A stretch of 21,358 bases of DNA from a virus, in IMG/VR virus record IMGVR_UViG_3300006334_000174, positions 1 through 21,358 of that record, one strand, 5' to 3'. Positions 1 through 8,255 of the stretch are shown in pieces; within the stretch, counting starts at the first letter, position 1; each line of letters starts with the position of its first letter. The notes below the pieces were generated by a model. That model saw only the letters and a list, made by a program, of their open reading frames with translations, had not been told where the DNA came from and ran no database searches. The position numbers were made by a program, and so were the translations under genes.

Positions 1-575
1 TCTTTCCTAACAAGAAGTCTTACAGAAACTGATTGAACACGACCAGCAGATAATCGGGGGGCTACCTTCTTCCAAAGTAATGGAGATAATTCATATCCAA
101 AAAGCCTGTCCAAGATTCTTCTGGTTTCTTGAGCCTGAACAAGTTCCATATCAATTTCTCTTGTTTGATCTAAAGCTTTATTAATTGCCTTTTTTGTAAT
201 TTCATGAAAAACCATTCTCTTAGTTGGTATTTTAGGCTTAAGTATTTGCAAAAGATGCCAGCTAATACTCTCTCCCTCTCTATCTTCATCAGTTGCTAGT
301 AATAGTTGGGTCGCCCCTTTCAATGCATCTTTAAGTTCTTTAACAACCTTTTTTTTATCTTTTGGAACTATGTAAAGTGGTTCAAAATCTTCCGTTGTAT
401 TTACTCCTATTCTTGACCATTTTTCCTTTTTGACTGCAGCAGGTATTTCAGCCGCCCCTTTTGGAAGATCTCTTACGTGTCCCATAGAAGCAAGAACTTC
501 ATAATTAGAAGGCAAAAACTTTCTTATAGTTTTTGCTTTGGTGGGACTTTCAACAATAACTAGTGTGTGATCCAA
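1..575 (-). CDS. topA: DNA topoisomerase I, N-terminal part (cut by window edge)
   Basis: Type IA topoisomerase that relaxes negatively supercoiled DNA. Reading the minus strand from a TTG at 575 gives [20 protein letters not shown], the Toprim start with its VESPxKAKTI motif. The acidic Toprim motif [17 protein letters not shown] follows at about residues 95-110, and the strand-passage region reads [20 protein letters not shown] near residues 155-175. About 191 codons are present; the rest lies beyond base 1. The TTG start is chosen because the family begins directly with this beta strand. The sequence closely matches what I know of Prochlorococcus TopA, and the divergent neighbour ndhB fits that genome. 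This is cellular DNA, not phage DNA: T4-like phages use a type II enzyme. Confidence 0.93.
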   Translation of the reverse strand, partial: MDHTLVIVESPTKAKTIRKFLPSNYEVLASMGHVRDLPKGAAEIPAAVKKEKWSRIGVNTTEDFEPLYIVPKDKKKVVKELKDALKGATQLLLATDEDREGESISWHLLQILKPKIPTKRMVFHEITKKAINKALDQTREIDMELVQAQETRRILDRLFGYELSPLLWKKVAPRLSAGRVQSVSVRLLVRK

Positions 576-750
576 GGTTTATTTCAAAAATTGGTGTTTT
601 TGCTTAGTTAGGGCATATTATGATTATTTGAAACTTTTTCAAGTAATTTCTCTTGAAAATTTCAAAAATCATACCCACAAATTATAATCAAGTTAAGATT
701 AACTCTTTGACCATTACAATCAATCATCTAATTTAATCCTATTTAATAAA
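576..750. promoter_or_regulatory. topA-ndhB divergent intergenic region
   Basis: This AT-rich 175-bp spacer lies between two divergent host genes and must carry both promoters. On the plus strand TTGACC (about 708-713) is followed 16 bp later by TAATTT, a possible weak sigma-70 promoter for ndhB about 20 bp ahead of its GTG. No Shine-Dalgarno sequence is visible before either start, which is common in Prochlorococcus. I see no small gene here. Confidence 0.4.
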
Positions 751-1029
751 GTGCCCAACGAAATCTTTACAATTAATTTAAATGCTCAAGCCATTATTCC
801 AGAGGCTTTTATTTTACTAGGTATTGTTGGGACACTTCTTGTAGATTTAGCTGGAGAAAAAACTGCATCAAAATGGGCACCAATAATTTGCTATTTATCA
901 ATAGGCAGCTCTCTTATTAGTTTGGCATTGCAATGGAGTAATCCGGTAGAAAGTGCATTCTTTGGGTCCTTTAATTCAGATAATTTGGCAATCGCATTTA
1001 GAGCAATAATTTCATTATCAACCTTAATA
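751..1029 (+). CDS. ndhB: NAD(P)H-quinone oxidoreductase subunit 2, 5' fragment (truncated at chimeric join)
   Basis: NdhB is a proton-pumping membrane subunit of the cyanobacterial NDH-1 complex in thylakoids, used in respiration and cyclic electron flow. The GTG start gives [20 protein letters not shown], then a hydrophobic segment (about residues 15-32), a short loop with GEKTASKW, and a second hydrophobic stretch (about 43-61). The match to Prochlorococcus NdhB holds through [10 protein letters not shown], about residue 92. The family protein is about 500 residues, so more than four fifths is missing. The frame stays open to a stop at 1045-1047, but residues after about 93 are antisense phage sequence and not NdhB. 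The end given is the latest base that still reads as ndhB. Confidence 0.9.
1004..1029. other. host-phage junction with shared microhomology
   Basis: Upstream of this stretch the plus strand encodes NdhB; downstream the minus strand encodes a cyanophage structural protein. Over roughly these 26 bases both readings are sensible: plus-strand codons give AIISLSTL as expected for NdhB, and minus-strand codons give SIKVDNEII as expected for the phage family (a G-x-I-x-DNEII pattern). The two parents therefore probably shared about 20-25 identical bases here. That is the usual signature of a k-mer-mediated misassembly or a template switch during whole-genome amplification. A real recombinant is possible but less likely. 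Confidence 0.75.
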
Positions 1030-1310
1030 CTACCATTTCTTTCTTGATATCCGTCAATATCTTCGACAACAATCTCTGTGTCATTCAAACCTATTGCTTG
1101 AAGCACAGTCGTCTCGGATGTTAAGACATTTGACTGATAAGTGTCTAAGTCAAGATAATCGAGTACATTATTAAGGATGTCGTAGGGTCTACCTACTTTC
1201 TCCTGTGATTTGTAGTATTCTTGTAGTAGTTGGACAAAGGCACGGTCTTCTGATTTAATAAAATCAGGTAACTGTTGCTCAACTCTGTCAGAAACCTGTA
1301 CTCTAGACAT
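1004..1310 (-). CDS. cyanophage virion structural protein, N-terminal fragment (truncated at chimeric join)
   Basis: Starts [20 protein letters not shown] and continues with a helix-rich segment containing [15 protein letters not shown], then a conserved-looking acidic turn [20 protein letters not shown]. This resembles the N-terminus of large virion structural proteins that follow gp6 in T4-like cyanophages, where a QLPEF...FVxFLxxYY pattern recurs. About 100 codons are genuine. The open frame continues to 891, but that part (after NEII) is antisense ndhB. The start lies 4 bases after the gp6 stop codon on the other side of the block, consistent with a late tail/baseplate operon. I cannot name the T4 homologue. 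Confidence 0.7.
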
Positions 1311-1313
1311 AAC

Positions 1314-3437
1314 TTAGAAGCAGTCTTCTATATCGGGATAAGTGAATGTATCCGTGGGGTAATCAAGTATATTTAGCTCTCCACCACCAAAGTTAAATCC
1401 ACTGAAATTATTAGGATCGAAGATAGGGACTGATAAGTCATTGATCGTATAATCTATTGGATTTACGTCTGGGTTGAAGATAATTGGGTCTGTGCCTGCA
1501 GGAGGCTCAAGTGATCCACCGCTAGGGTAGACAACCACTGGAATTCTGTTTGTATCGTCAGGTGTTAGTGCAACGTTTAGAGGTCCTACACATACTTCAC
1601 CAGTATTGTAATTGACTGACCCGACATTATTGTTTAAGATGACTTCTGCCTCATCTCTAATAGTAACTAGCATCATGTTACCTTTACCGTCATCTCTTAA
1701 ATTTACAGGGACAAGAGTTTGTGAGGTATTGGAGTCAAAAACTGCAGTATCTACTTGGACAACACCACTAGTTAAGTTGGCATTATTAAGAAGACTCTCA
1801 GTATATCCAGTTGCATAGAATGTGCCTGATTTAACTACAGAGAAGGTTGGTTTACATGTGCCGTCAGACCCATCTGTGCCGTCCCCTGAGGTGCCGTTTC
1901 CATCGCCAGTGCCATTATCATCACTAGTGCCAGAATAGTCGCCTGGACGGAATAAAGGGTTGTTGAAATCTAGACATTGGTTGAATACTTGACCAAACTG
2001 GAATGTATCAAGATTCTGACCTAAAGTAATCTGAGTTGTGCTACCTGAGATAGCAGGATCAGAGTTATCGACTACTCCTGCATACTTAGATCCTTCAAAT
2101 CTGTTGTTGAATCTATTTGCAGCATTTTGTGCGTTGTAATCGTCGATATTTTTTAATACTTTAGTCCTTAGGTCATTAGAACTAAGATTAGTGTCATTAC
2201 CATTATAGTAAACGTAAGATTTAGGAATAACATAGAGAGTTGTAGGATCAATGATGATCGGATCGATAGCACCGATCGAATAATCTTTTAATTGATTCTT
2301 AATTCTGACTTTTGTAGTCTCATTCAACTTAGATCCAGTCTTAGGTCTAACTGCAACGTAAACTTTTCCATAAACAGGAGGATTTAACTTCTCACCACCA
2401 TATGCAACCACTGATCGTGATTGTGGATAGAGTTGTCTTACTAGATTCTCAAAATCTCTCTCTGTTACTGCTCTGTTTTGTGTTGTATACAATCTAGGAG
2501 CATTATACTTGATTGATACAGGTGATTCTCTGTCTTCACCGTCTGCTGCTTGGTTTTCGGTAACAACACTAATAGCATTGTTGCTAATTATACGTCCTTC
2601 GCTGTCATTTGCTGTCCCAATGAAAGTAAAGTCTCTTGCACCGTTTGCTTCTTTACCAACTGTCCTTACATAGTCAATTTTTACAAATTCACCGTCAACT
2701 AATTGTCTTCCTAACACTCCATCACCAAAAATTACCTTATAACGTAAATCATCAACTTCTTCAAGGAAGTAAATACGAGAATTACTGTCTAAGTTAACAG
2801 ATGAGGTTGCTCTATTGTAAATATCAATTTCTGATGACTGCACAGAAGGAGATATGTAAACAATCATCCTTTCAGTGTCTACATCTTCACTAGGAATAAT
2901 GTATTCTTGTCTTCTCGTGTTATTAACAACAAATGAGTAAGTAAGAAGGTTACCTTGATATGTTGCAAGACATCTAAATGTTGCTTTACCTGTAGATTGG
3001 TCAACAGGTGCTTGGACTTGAGTTAGAATTGTAAAAATATAGTCATCAAAGTTATTTTCAGCACTAAACGAGTCACCTTTGTTAATTGTAACCTGCTCAG
3101 GGTAAGTTAGACCGTTTGCACCGATTAAAGTCTGCACAGTTACTGTCACAAATGCTTTTGGAGACTTTACACTACGAGGAGTGTAGTTAAGTTGCTTAGC
3201 AACTTTAACAATATTGTCTCTGACAGTAGATGTTTCTAAGAATGCCTCATTCAGAGACATGTTTGCATTGAATGCAGTATAATATGTGTTATAAGCAAGA
3301 ATGTCTAGGAGGTAAGACGCAGCAGATCCCTCAAAGTCATAATCAGTAAACTCTGATCGAGTCCTGAGGTATGATCTTATCGATTCCTTGATTTCAAAGA
3401 AATCTAAGGAGGTTAATTCTGATGGTACTGCAGCCAT
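1314..3437 (-). CDS. 6: baseplate wedge protein gp6
   Basis: Baseplate wedge subunit (gpJ-like family), which forms the inner ring of the contractile-tail baseplate and joins neighbouring wedges. The 707-residue protein begins MAAVPSELTSLDFFEIKESI and has the strongly conserved N-terminal region (about residues 30-100) with FEGSAASYLLDILAYNTYY, EAFLETSTVRDNIVKVAKQL and NYTPRSVKSPKA, typical of cyanophage gp6. A GDGVLGRQL segment (about 240) and TERDFENLVRQLYPQ (about 320) are further family hallmarks. Residues about 500-530 form a low-complexity Gly/Asp/Thr/Ser insertion, and the C-terminus is unusually rich in Pro, Gly and Asn. The ATG overlaps the gp25 stop (TAATG), with GAGAGGA as ribosome-binding site. 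Confidence 0.92.
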   Translation of the reverse strand: MAAVPSELTSLDFFEIKESIRSYLRTRSEFTDYDFEGSAASYLLDILAYNTYYTAFNANMSLNEAFLETSTVRDNIVKVAKQLNYTPRSVKSPKAFVTVTVQTLIGANGLTYPEQVTINKGDSFSAENNFDDYIFTILTQVQAPVDQSTGKATFRCLATYQGNLLTYSFVVNNTRRQEYIIPSEDVDTERMIVYISPSVQSSEIDIYNRATSSVNLDSNSRIYFLEEVDDLRYKVIFGDGVLGRQLVDGEFVKIDYVRTVGKEANGARDFTFIGTANDSEGRIISNNAISVVTENQAADGEDRESPVSIKYNAPRLYTTQNRAVTERDFENLVRQLYPQSRSVVAYGGEKLNPPVYGKVYVAVRPKTGSKLNETTKVRIKNQLKDYSIGAIDPIIIDPTTLYVIPKSYVYYNGNDTNLSSNDLRTKVLKNIDDYNAQNAANRFNNRFEGSKYAGVVDNSDPAISGSTTQITLGQNLDTFQFGQVFNQCLDFNNPLFRPGDYSGTSDDNGTGDGNGTSGDGTDGSDGTCKPTFSVVKSGTFYATGYTESLLNNANLTSGVVQVDTAVFDSNTSQTLVPVNLRDDGKGNMMLVTIRDEAEVILNNNVGSVNYNTGEVCVGPLNVALTPDDTNRIPVVVYPSGGSLEPPAGTDPIIFNPDVNPIDYTINDLSVPIFDPNNFSGFNFGGGELNILDYPTDTFTYPDIEDCF

Positions 3438-3847
3438 TACGTCCTCTCTAGTATAAAGTCGATCTCTTTAAGGATTCTTTCTCCTACGATTGTATATTCA
3501 ACTCTAACTTCTAATGAGTTAGTGTCAAAACCGTCTTGCACATTAACAGATGTCACTCTGATACGTTTTTCGTATCTGTCTAGAGTGCTTTGTATTTCAT
3601 CTTTGATTGCCTCACCTGTAAAAACATCATAAGGCTCAAATAGTAGTCCAGTTACTCTAGATCCGACATCATACTGAAAGGGTTTCTCACCAATATCGGT
3701 TTTAATCAGATTTAGGACTGCCTGCTTGATTGCATTCTCATTTTTGACAGCACCAAAGTCGCGGCTATTAGGATTTGCTTTGAAAGACATTGCAAAATCT
3801 CTAAAACCACGACTTATGTTTTTATCTGATCGAATTCTGTATGACAC
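3437..3847 (-). CDS. 25: baseplate wedge subunit gp25
   Basis: A gp25/GpW family protein of 136 residues, the sheath-initiating wedge component that also has relatives in type VI secretion. It reads MSYRIRSDKNISRGFRDFAM, then IKQAVLNLIKTDIGEKPFQ (about 40-60) and the family signature GSRVTGLLFEP (about 62-72), followed by an alpha/beta C-terminus ending EIDFILERT. The start is GTG at 3847; no in-frame ATG lies upstream and the family N-terminus fits. The stop overlaps the gp6 start, so the two wedge proteins are probably translationally coupled. A late-promoter-like CTAAATA lies about 45 bases upstream, and an 8-codon mini-ORF ends in a TAGTG overlap with this GTG. Confidence 0.93.
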   Translation of the reverse strand: MSYRIRSDKNISRGFRDFAMSFKANPNSRDFGAVKNENAIKQAVLNLIKTDIGEKPFQYDVGSRVTGLLFEPYDVFTGEAIKDEIQSTLDRYEKRIRVTSVNVQDGFDTNSLEVRVEYTIVGERILKEIDFILERT

Positions 3848-3873
3848 TATGCATTAATAATGAATTTTGCCAT
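3847..3873 (-). CDS. possible 8-codon leader ORF coupled to gp25
   Basis: ATG at 3873 reads MAKFIINA and then TAG, whose last base pairs with the gp25 start as TAGTG. No Shine-Dalgarno site precedes either start codon. Because gp25 uses GTG and has no visible ribosome-binding site, reinitiation from this leader could help its translation. It could equally be chance: a 9-codon frame is short. Confidence 0.25.
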   Translation of the reverse strand: MAKFIINA

Positions 3874-3890
3874 AATATAGGTTACTTTAT

Positions 3891-3897
3891 TATTTAG
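3891..3897 (-). promoter_or_regulatory. T4-type late promoter-like motif upstream of gp25
   Basis: The minus strand reads CTAAATA here, overlapping the stop codon of the 46-aa gene. T4 late promoters are TATAAATA-like -10 elements recognised by the gp55 sigma factor, and cyanophages are reported to use related octamers. It is about 45 bases ahead of the gp25 GTG. There is no -35 element, as expected for a late promoter. Confidence 0.45.
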
Positions 3898-4034
3898 CCT
3901 TGTCCACGATACTTTTTACGAGGCTTATTTCTTGAGGTAGCAGACAATTTAGTATTTTGACTTTTACCTTGTCTAGTTTTCTTTGGTCTTGTATCTACTC
4001 CGCCAGATACAAACATGTTTGATCGTGTTGCCAT
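3894..4034 (-). CDS. 46-aa highly basic conserved phage protein
   Basis: Found by direct translation between gp25 and the PAAR gene. It begins MATRSNMFVSGGVDTRPKKT and ends KPRKKYRGQG, with about 12 Lys/Arg in 46 residues. A very similar tiny protein (RPKKTRQG...YSASSRNKARKRYRGQG-like) sits at this place in other T4-like cyanophages as I remember them. Function is unknown; the charge suggests binding to DNA, RNA or an acidic virion surface. ATG at 4034 follows the PAAR stop after 18 bases. Its own stop overlaps the probable gp25 late promoter. Confidence 0.8.
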   Translation of the reverse strand: MATRSNMFVSGGVDTRPKKTRQGKSQNTKLSATSRNKPRKKYRGQG

Positions 4035-4052
4035 AATAATTTAATAAGTTTA

Positions 4053-4583
4053 CTAACCTGCCCATACATTCATCGAGCCATATGCTACGACTGATGAGCA
4101 AGGATACGAGAAGCCAGGAAATCCGACTCCTAGTGGGTCTAACTGTCTAGCAATCAATCGCTTGAGTGCAAACACAGTTAAGGTTGTAGGATATAGAGTC
4201 CTATCATGTCCAATACCTCTATCCTCTGTCGTTAATACCGAGCAAGGGTAGGGCGTTGGTTTCGGACATAGTGATTTACCACATGGACACATATGGATCA
4301 CTATATTCGTACATGCAGATGGGTGTACAATGAATTTATCACCCGCCAACATGATGGGGAAACCATTGACTAATACTGTAGCACGATTTGGTGCTAAAGG
4401 TGTCAAAGGTATTAGACTAAGAGGTGGCCACCAACAAGTATATTCCTTAATACGAATAGTCCTTGTCCTTGGGATTGCTCCGCAAGACTCCGTGCTGTGA
4501 ATTGTGGGAGGTAAGCACAACCCATGTCCAGAATCAGGTAGACCATTGATAGCAGCAACTGGTTTTAGAAATCCAAATCCCAT
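4053..4583 (-). CDS. PAAR-repeat spike-tip protein (gp5.4-like)
   Basis: PAAR proteins cap the central tail spike of contractile phages and type VI secretion systems with a metal-bound cone. The protein has 176 residues, against roughly 95-100 for T4 gp5.4. The N-terminus GLPDSGHGLCLPPTIHSTES fits the PAAR opening (G-x-GHG-x-x-PPT). The centre carries ATVLVNGFPIMLAGDKFIVH (about 68-87) followed by the metal-ligand-like cluster HPSACTNIVIHMCPCG. The protein is very rich in Cys, Pro and His, and the last 75 residues are an unusual extension. The ATG overlaps the stop of the 1,223-aa gene (TAATG), so spike tip and large structural protein are co-translated. Assignment rests on motif and position. 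Confidence 0.75.
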   Translation of the reverse strand: MGFGFLKPVAAINGLPDSGHGLCLPPTIHSTESCGAIPRTRTIRIKEYTCWWPPLSLIPLTPLAPNRATVLVNGFPIMLAGDKFIVHPSACTNIVIHMCPCGKSLCPKPTPYPCSVLTTEDRGIGHDRTLYPTTLTVFALKRLIARQLDPLGVGFPGFSYPCSSVVAYGSMNVWAG

Positions 4584-7500
4584 TATCCCTGTCCCTCTAA
4601 TTCTCTGCCATCCAGATATGGGTATTTATCTTGGCACTCGTCAAAGAATGGATTACCTAAGTTTTTAATACTTCTTGCCAGTGCATTTGTGCCACCAGTC
4701 AGATAATTCATTATTTGCATCTTGCCTGTGTAGTCACCCATCTTGATCCTGTAACGCTCTGTTTCCATACGTTTAGGGTCAACGGCAATAGAGCAGTCTG
4801 CAACCCAGTCTAGGGCGTTACAGGTGTTGCACAGACCACCTCCTGAGCCTGGCCAATTACTACTTATAGTATTGTTTCCATTTGCTCCTGTATTTGTTGC
4901 TGAAGGCGGGGTGATCTCGTAGTAGGTTTGTCCCGCAAGCGGATTTCCATTGTCGTCCCATCCACAGTAGACATCAAGGACTCCATTCGTGTTACTTCCC
5001 TTACGCACAAATTTATCCCAACAATCGTGAGGAATATTGGTAGGGTCACTTGGACAACTCCCGCCATTGACTGAAAACTCAGTATAGCTTTGAGATCCTG
5101 GTGTGGGGACTCCATCGATTAGTGTGCTCCAATTAGAAGTAGTGTCCGTAGGACTGCCATCTAGGTTATTTCCTAACCACAAACTAAACTGTTGTGCTCT
5201 AGAATAGTTACTACGGTTATAATCATATGTATTTTCGTCAAGTCCGATTGGGACGTATTCTATACTATTGTTACTACCACGATAACAGCGACCTGGCACG
5301 TTACCTCGGGTGCAACTCCATGTTTTATACCCACCTGCGACATTTCTTTTAGGTGAAAGTTTGGGTTTTGGCAAAGTATTCAAGAATTTCATGAATGCTT
5401 GACCTTGATTACCTATTGTCTTTCCGTCAAATGAGAGTGAAACGGTAAATTCTGCTTTTTCATCATGCGGAGCACAGTATTTCCAAGGTAAATACCCAAA
5501 TGCCTTCCGCGATGCCCTAAATTCGTCTTGCACTTCGCCATAAAAGTTGGATCTTGGGTTTTCTTCCGCTTCCATATACGCACAAGGCATCTGAAACCAC
5601 TTTTTGATGTTGTGAATCACTGGTTGATCAACAATCATGCACCTATTTCCGTTAAAACTTCCGTAGAGACCACTAAATGACTCGCTGTCCGCACCAGATT
5701 GCTGCAATCCACCTAAAATATCGGAATATACACCGCTAGAAAACTTCTCTGCAGCAGGAGATGAGGTTTCATTAGGTCCTAACATCATTTGTGGAGGCTC
5801 TTGTGCACTCAAATTCTCAAAAGTCTCTACGGGAGGCATTGCTTCGACTAAAGGAAGACCCATATCTATCTGTATACAGTCCGCAGGGAGGTTTTGACAC
5901 AATACTGTCTTACCTTCTGGGTCAACTTCTGCGTATTCCATGTATGTAATCGGAATATTGCTAGTGTAACCCTTATTTACCTCTGCCATTTCGTCTGTAA
6001 CTACGTCACTACTGAGCGGATTGCCCTCAGTCTCGAAATCAAACATCTCTTCGATGTCAATTTTAGAGGAATCTAGTGTAGGCTCGTCTAATTTTGTCTC
6101 TACATCTATAGAAAGACCTGATTCTGCGATGTAAACCTGTGGAGGGAAGTGTGGATCGTATCCAGATCCACCATCTATCACGTCAATACGCTTAATAATA
6201 CCCGATTTAGTGATTCTTCCGACTCTAATCTCTGCATTACGGAATTGTTGCACCGTATCAAACTCTCTTTCCTTCCTATTTTGCAACACTTGGAGCTGTC
6301 TACGCTCAAATTTGTCTAAAGATATCTTCTGCTCACCTATTTCACCAGTAGAATTATACTCTGGGAAGGACTTTACAGGTGATCCGTAGTCTCTAAGGAA
6401 GGCACCACGCATCTGACGTGCTGTATCTGTGCTACTAAACTCCTCTAACTGACCAGGCTCCGCTACAGTTACGGTAGGATTGCGATATCCGACCCCACCA
6501 TTGATAACTTTGATCTCAACTATCTTACCTTCAGTGTCTACAATCGCTTCTGCCTCTGCTAAATCGAGTGTGCGTGTCGGTATAAGTGCCTTTGGATCTA
6601 ATTTTACCTTGTAGTATGAGATATTTTTCTCAAATTCATACACTCCAAAGAAGGCTGCCTTGTCTTCTATGCCATATCCTGCTAAAACTTGTATAGTTGC
6701 GACAGGAGGTGGGTCTTCACCCTCGTCTACAGGGTAAGGTCTGCTCGAAAACTGCTCTTGATAGGTAAATTTCTTACCTCTCTTGCGTCCATCCGCTGTT
6801 AATTCCATATATCCCGCATTCATTTTGCCACCGAAGTAGAAAATGCCCGCAATATTCCATCCGTTTATCTGCTCACCCTTCTTAAATGTGCCAGTTGTCG
6901 TCAAATATTTAAAAAATATCCTTGTAGTGTCTGTATCCGCAGTCCTAAATGACTCTTCTACGCCAGATCCCGCAGGTCCTGAGACATCTATGCGTGTCCT
7001 AGTCGTTTTCCACGAGTCTTCACGGATCTGATAGAAGTGAGAATACCATTCTTGGTTAACAACACAGGTATTATTGTTGTTTTGACGGTGATTTGGGCAA
7101 CAACCTGCATCTGAGAGTAGATATTGTATTCCAAATATAGGACCATTCCACGGATATGACGTGTCATACAGATAATACATGTATTGTGAGTCATATGCAG
7201 TCTGGAATCCTAGGAATCTAGGCACTGCTCCTTTGACTGCACCGTTTAATCCATACAACCACTCGAAGTTTGCGTCTCCATCTGCCTGCACACCACCTAC
7301 AATACCTGCATTTCCCGACTCACCAAACCCTGCAACGCCTGGTGTGCCTATAGGTTGACCAAATGCATTAGTCCCGAAGGAGTTTTTCCTATAAGACTTA
7401 TAACTAAACGGACTACTATCATTAGTATCCCATGTATACCAACCTGATTTGTCAATACACTGACCAGTAGGACCTATTTTACCTACATCTTTAAACTCAT

Positions 7501-8254
7501 TGTCTGATGCATCAGGGTTTTCTCCTTGAAAAACATACCCAAAGATACCCTGATATACATATTGACCTGCTCTCGCCTCTGCAGGAGCGATAGGACCACC
7601 ACTCAGGTTAACTTCTGCTGCAGGATTGATAGTATAGAAGTCATCTTCTGGGTCATAGAAGTAATGATAGAGGGGCACAGCGGTCTCTCCTGTCCCTGCA
7701 TAGGCATTTGCATCACTTTCTGACGTAAAAATATATCCTAGAGTCCCTACAAGGTAGTATGGTTTACCATTATTACTCGTAGGAGGTGTATTTGATAGTG
7801 ATAGTTTTGTATTATCGTCTCTTTGTCCTCGATACCAGATATAAACAGGCACAGAATTTGCAACTTGAGTATTCATCAAGTAAAAAACAGGGATCTGTCC
7901 CTGTCTAGGCTCTGGATTATACCCTCTTAATACTTTTTGCCACGACTCATTATCCCCAATAGCATGCTCTTTCGTCAACTCTGGGGTTTTTGCGTATTTG
8001 TGATCGTCTTTACTACCTCTATAGAAGCGATAAACAGGTTGTCTACCGTCATCACAGTTTGCAATGCAGGTTTTCTGCTCTTCTCCTATGTAATGCACTA
8101 TATCTTTGCCTAGTGGCATAGTGCCAGGACCTTCTCCTTGAAACTCAATCTCATAAGATTCGTTGTTTGCTTCGTCGAAGAAGGGTTTTACATAGTCTTC
8201 ACCGTCTATGGGGTTGGGAAACGATCGTTTAGTAGATAGGATGAAACAAGCCAA
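4583..8254 (-). CDS. 1,223-aa virion structural protein with DUF5648-like repeats
   Basis: Largest protein in the window, placed between the spike tip and the tail peptidase, so almost certainly part of the baseplate or a fibre. Residues about 72-126, 135-180 and 192-245 look like DUF5648-type repeats: each opens with a PVYRFYRG- or VPLYHYFYDP-type aromatic strand, has an acidic turn (KDDHKYA, PEDDFYT) and closes with a glycine-aromatic strand such as GIFGYVFQ. Two further beta repeats contain VINGGVGY (about 582) and VIDGGSGY (about 700). The C-terminal third is Cys/Trp-rich. The start is TTG at 8254, because an in-frame stop lies two codons further upstream and the first internal ATG is 45 codons on. 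Its end abuts PAAR by TAATG. T4 homologue not identified. Confidence 0.8.
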   Translation of the reverse strand: MACFILSTKRSFPNPIDGEDYVKPFFDEANNESYEIEFQGEGPGTMPLGKDIVHYIGEEQKTCIANCDDGRQPVYRFYRGSKDDHKYAKTPELTKEHAIGDNESWQKVLRGYNPEPRQGQIPVFYLMNTQVANSVPVYIWYRGQRDDNTKLSLSNTPPTSNNGKPYYLVGTLGYIFTSESDANAYAGTGETAVPLYHYFYDPEDDFYTINPAAEVNLSGGPIAPAEARAGQYVYQGIFGYVFQGENPDASDNEFKDVGKIGPTGQCIDKSGWYTWDTNDSSPFSYKSYRKNSFGTNAFGQPIGTPGVAGFGESGNAGIVGGVQADGDANFEWLYGLNGAVKGAVPRFLGFQTAYDSQYMYYLYDTSYPWNGPIFGIQYLLSDAGCCPNHRQNNNNTCVVNQEWYSHFYQIREDSWKTTRTRIDVSGPAGSGVEESFRTADTDTTRIFFKYLTTTGTFKKGEQINGWNIAGIFYFGGKMNAGYMELTADGRKRGKKFTYQEQFSSRPYPVDEGEDPPPVATIQVLAGYGIEDKAAFFGVYEFEKNISYYKVKLDPKALIPTRTLDLAEAEAIVDTEGKIVEIKVINGGVGYRNPTVTVAEPGQLEEFSSTDTARQMRGAFLRDYGSPVKSFPEYNSTGEIGEQKISLDKFERRQLQVLQNRKEREFDTVQQFRNAEIRVGRITKSGIIKRIDVIDGGSGYDPHFPPQVYIAESGLSIDVETKLDEPTLDSSKIDIEEMFDFETEGNPLSSDVVTDEMAEVNKGYTSNIPITYMEYAEVDPEGKTVLCQNLPADCIQIDMGLPLVEAMPPVETFENLSAQEPPQMMLGPNETSSPAAEKFSSGVYSDILGGLQQSGADSESFSGLYGSFNGNRCMIVDQPVIHNIKKWFQMPCAYMEAEENPRSNFYGEVQDEFRASRKAFGYLPWKYCAPHDEKAEFTVSLSFDGKTIGNQGQAFMKFLNTLPKPKLSPKRNVAGGYKTWSCTRGNVPGRCYRGSNNSIEYVPIGLDENTYDYNRSNYSRAQQFSLWLGNNLDGSPTDTTSNWSTLIDGVPTPGSQSYTEFSVNGGSCPSDPTNIPHDCWDKFVRKGSNTNGVLDVYCGWDDNGNPLAGQTYYEITPPSATNTGANGNNTISSNWPGSGGGLCNTCNALDWVADCSIAVDPKRMETERYRIKMGDYTGKMQIMNYLTGGTNALARSIKNLGNPFFDECQDKYPYLDGRELEGQG
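4623..4630 (-). promoter_or_regulatory. late promoter-like octamer upstream of the PAAR gene
   Basis: GATAAATA on the minus strand, inside the last codons of the 1,223-aa gene (the codons for DKY near its end). It matches an NATAAATA late-promoter pattern and lies about 40 bases before the PAAR start, leaving a leader of about 33 bases. Coding constraint could also produce it. Confidence 0.4.
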
Positions 8255-8255
8255 A

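Noticed and set aside
891-1047. Open frames that cross the host-phage join on both strands (minus strand down to 891; plus strand to 1047) as continuous fusion proteins
   Set aside because: Each frame changes from a recognisable protein to the antisense of the other parent at the join, so the fusion is a product of the chimera and not a gene.
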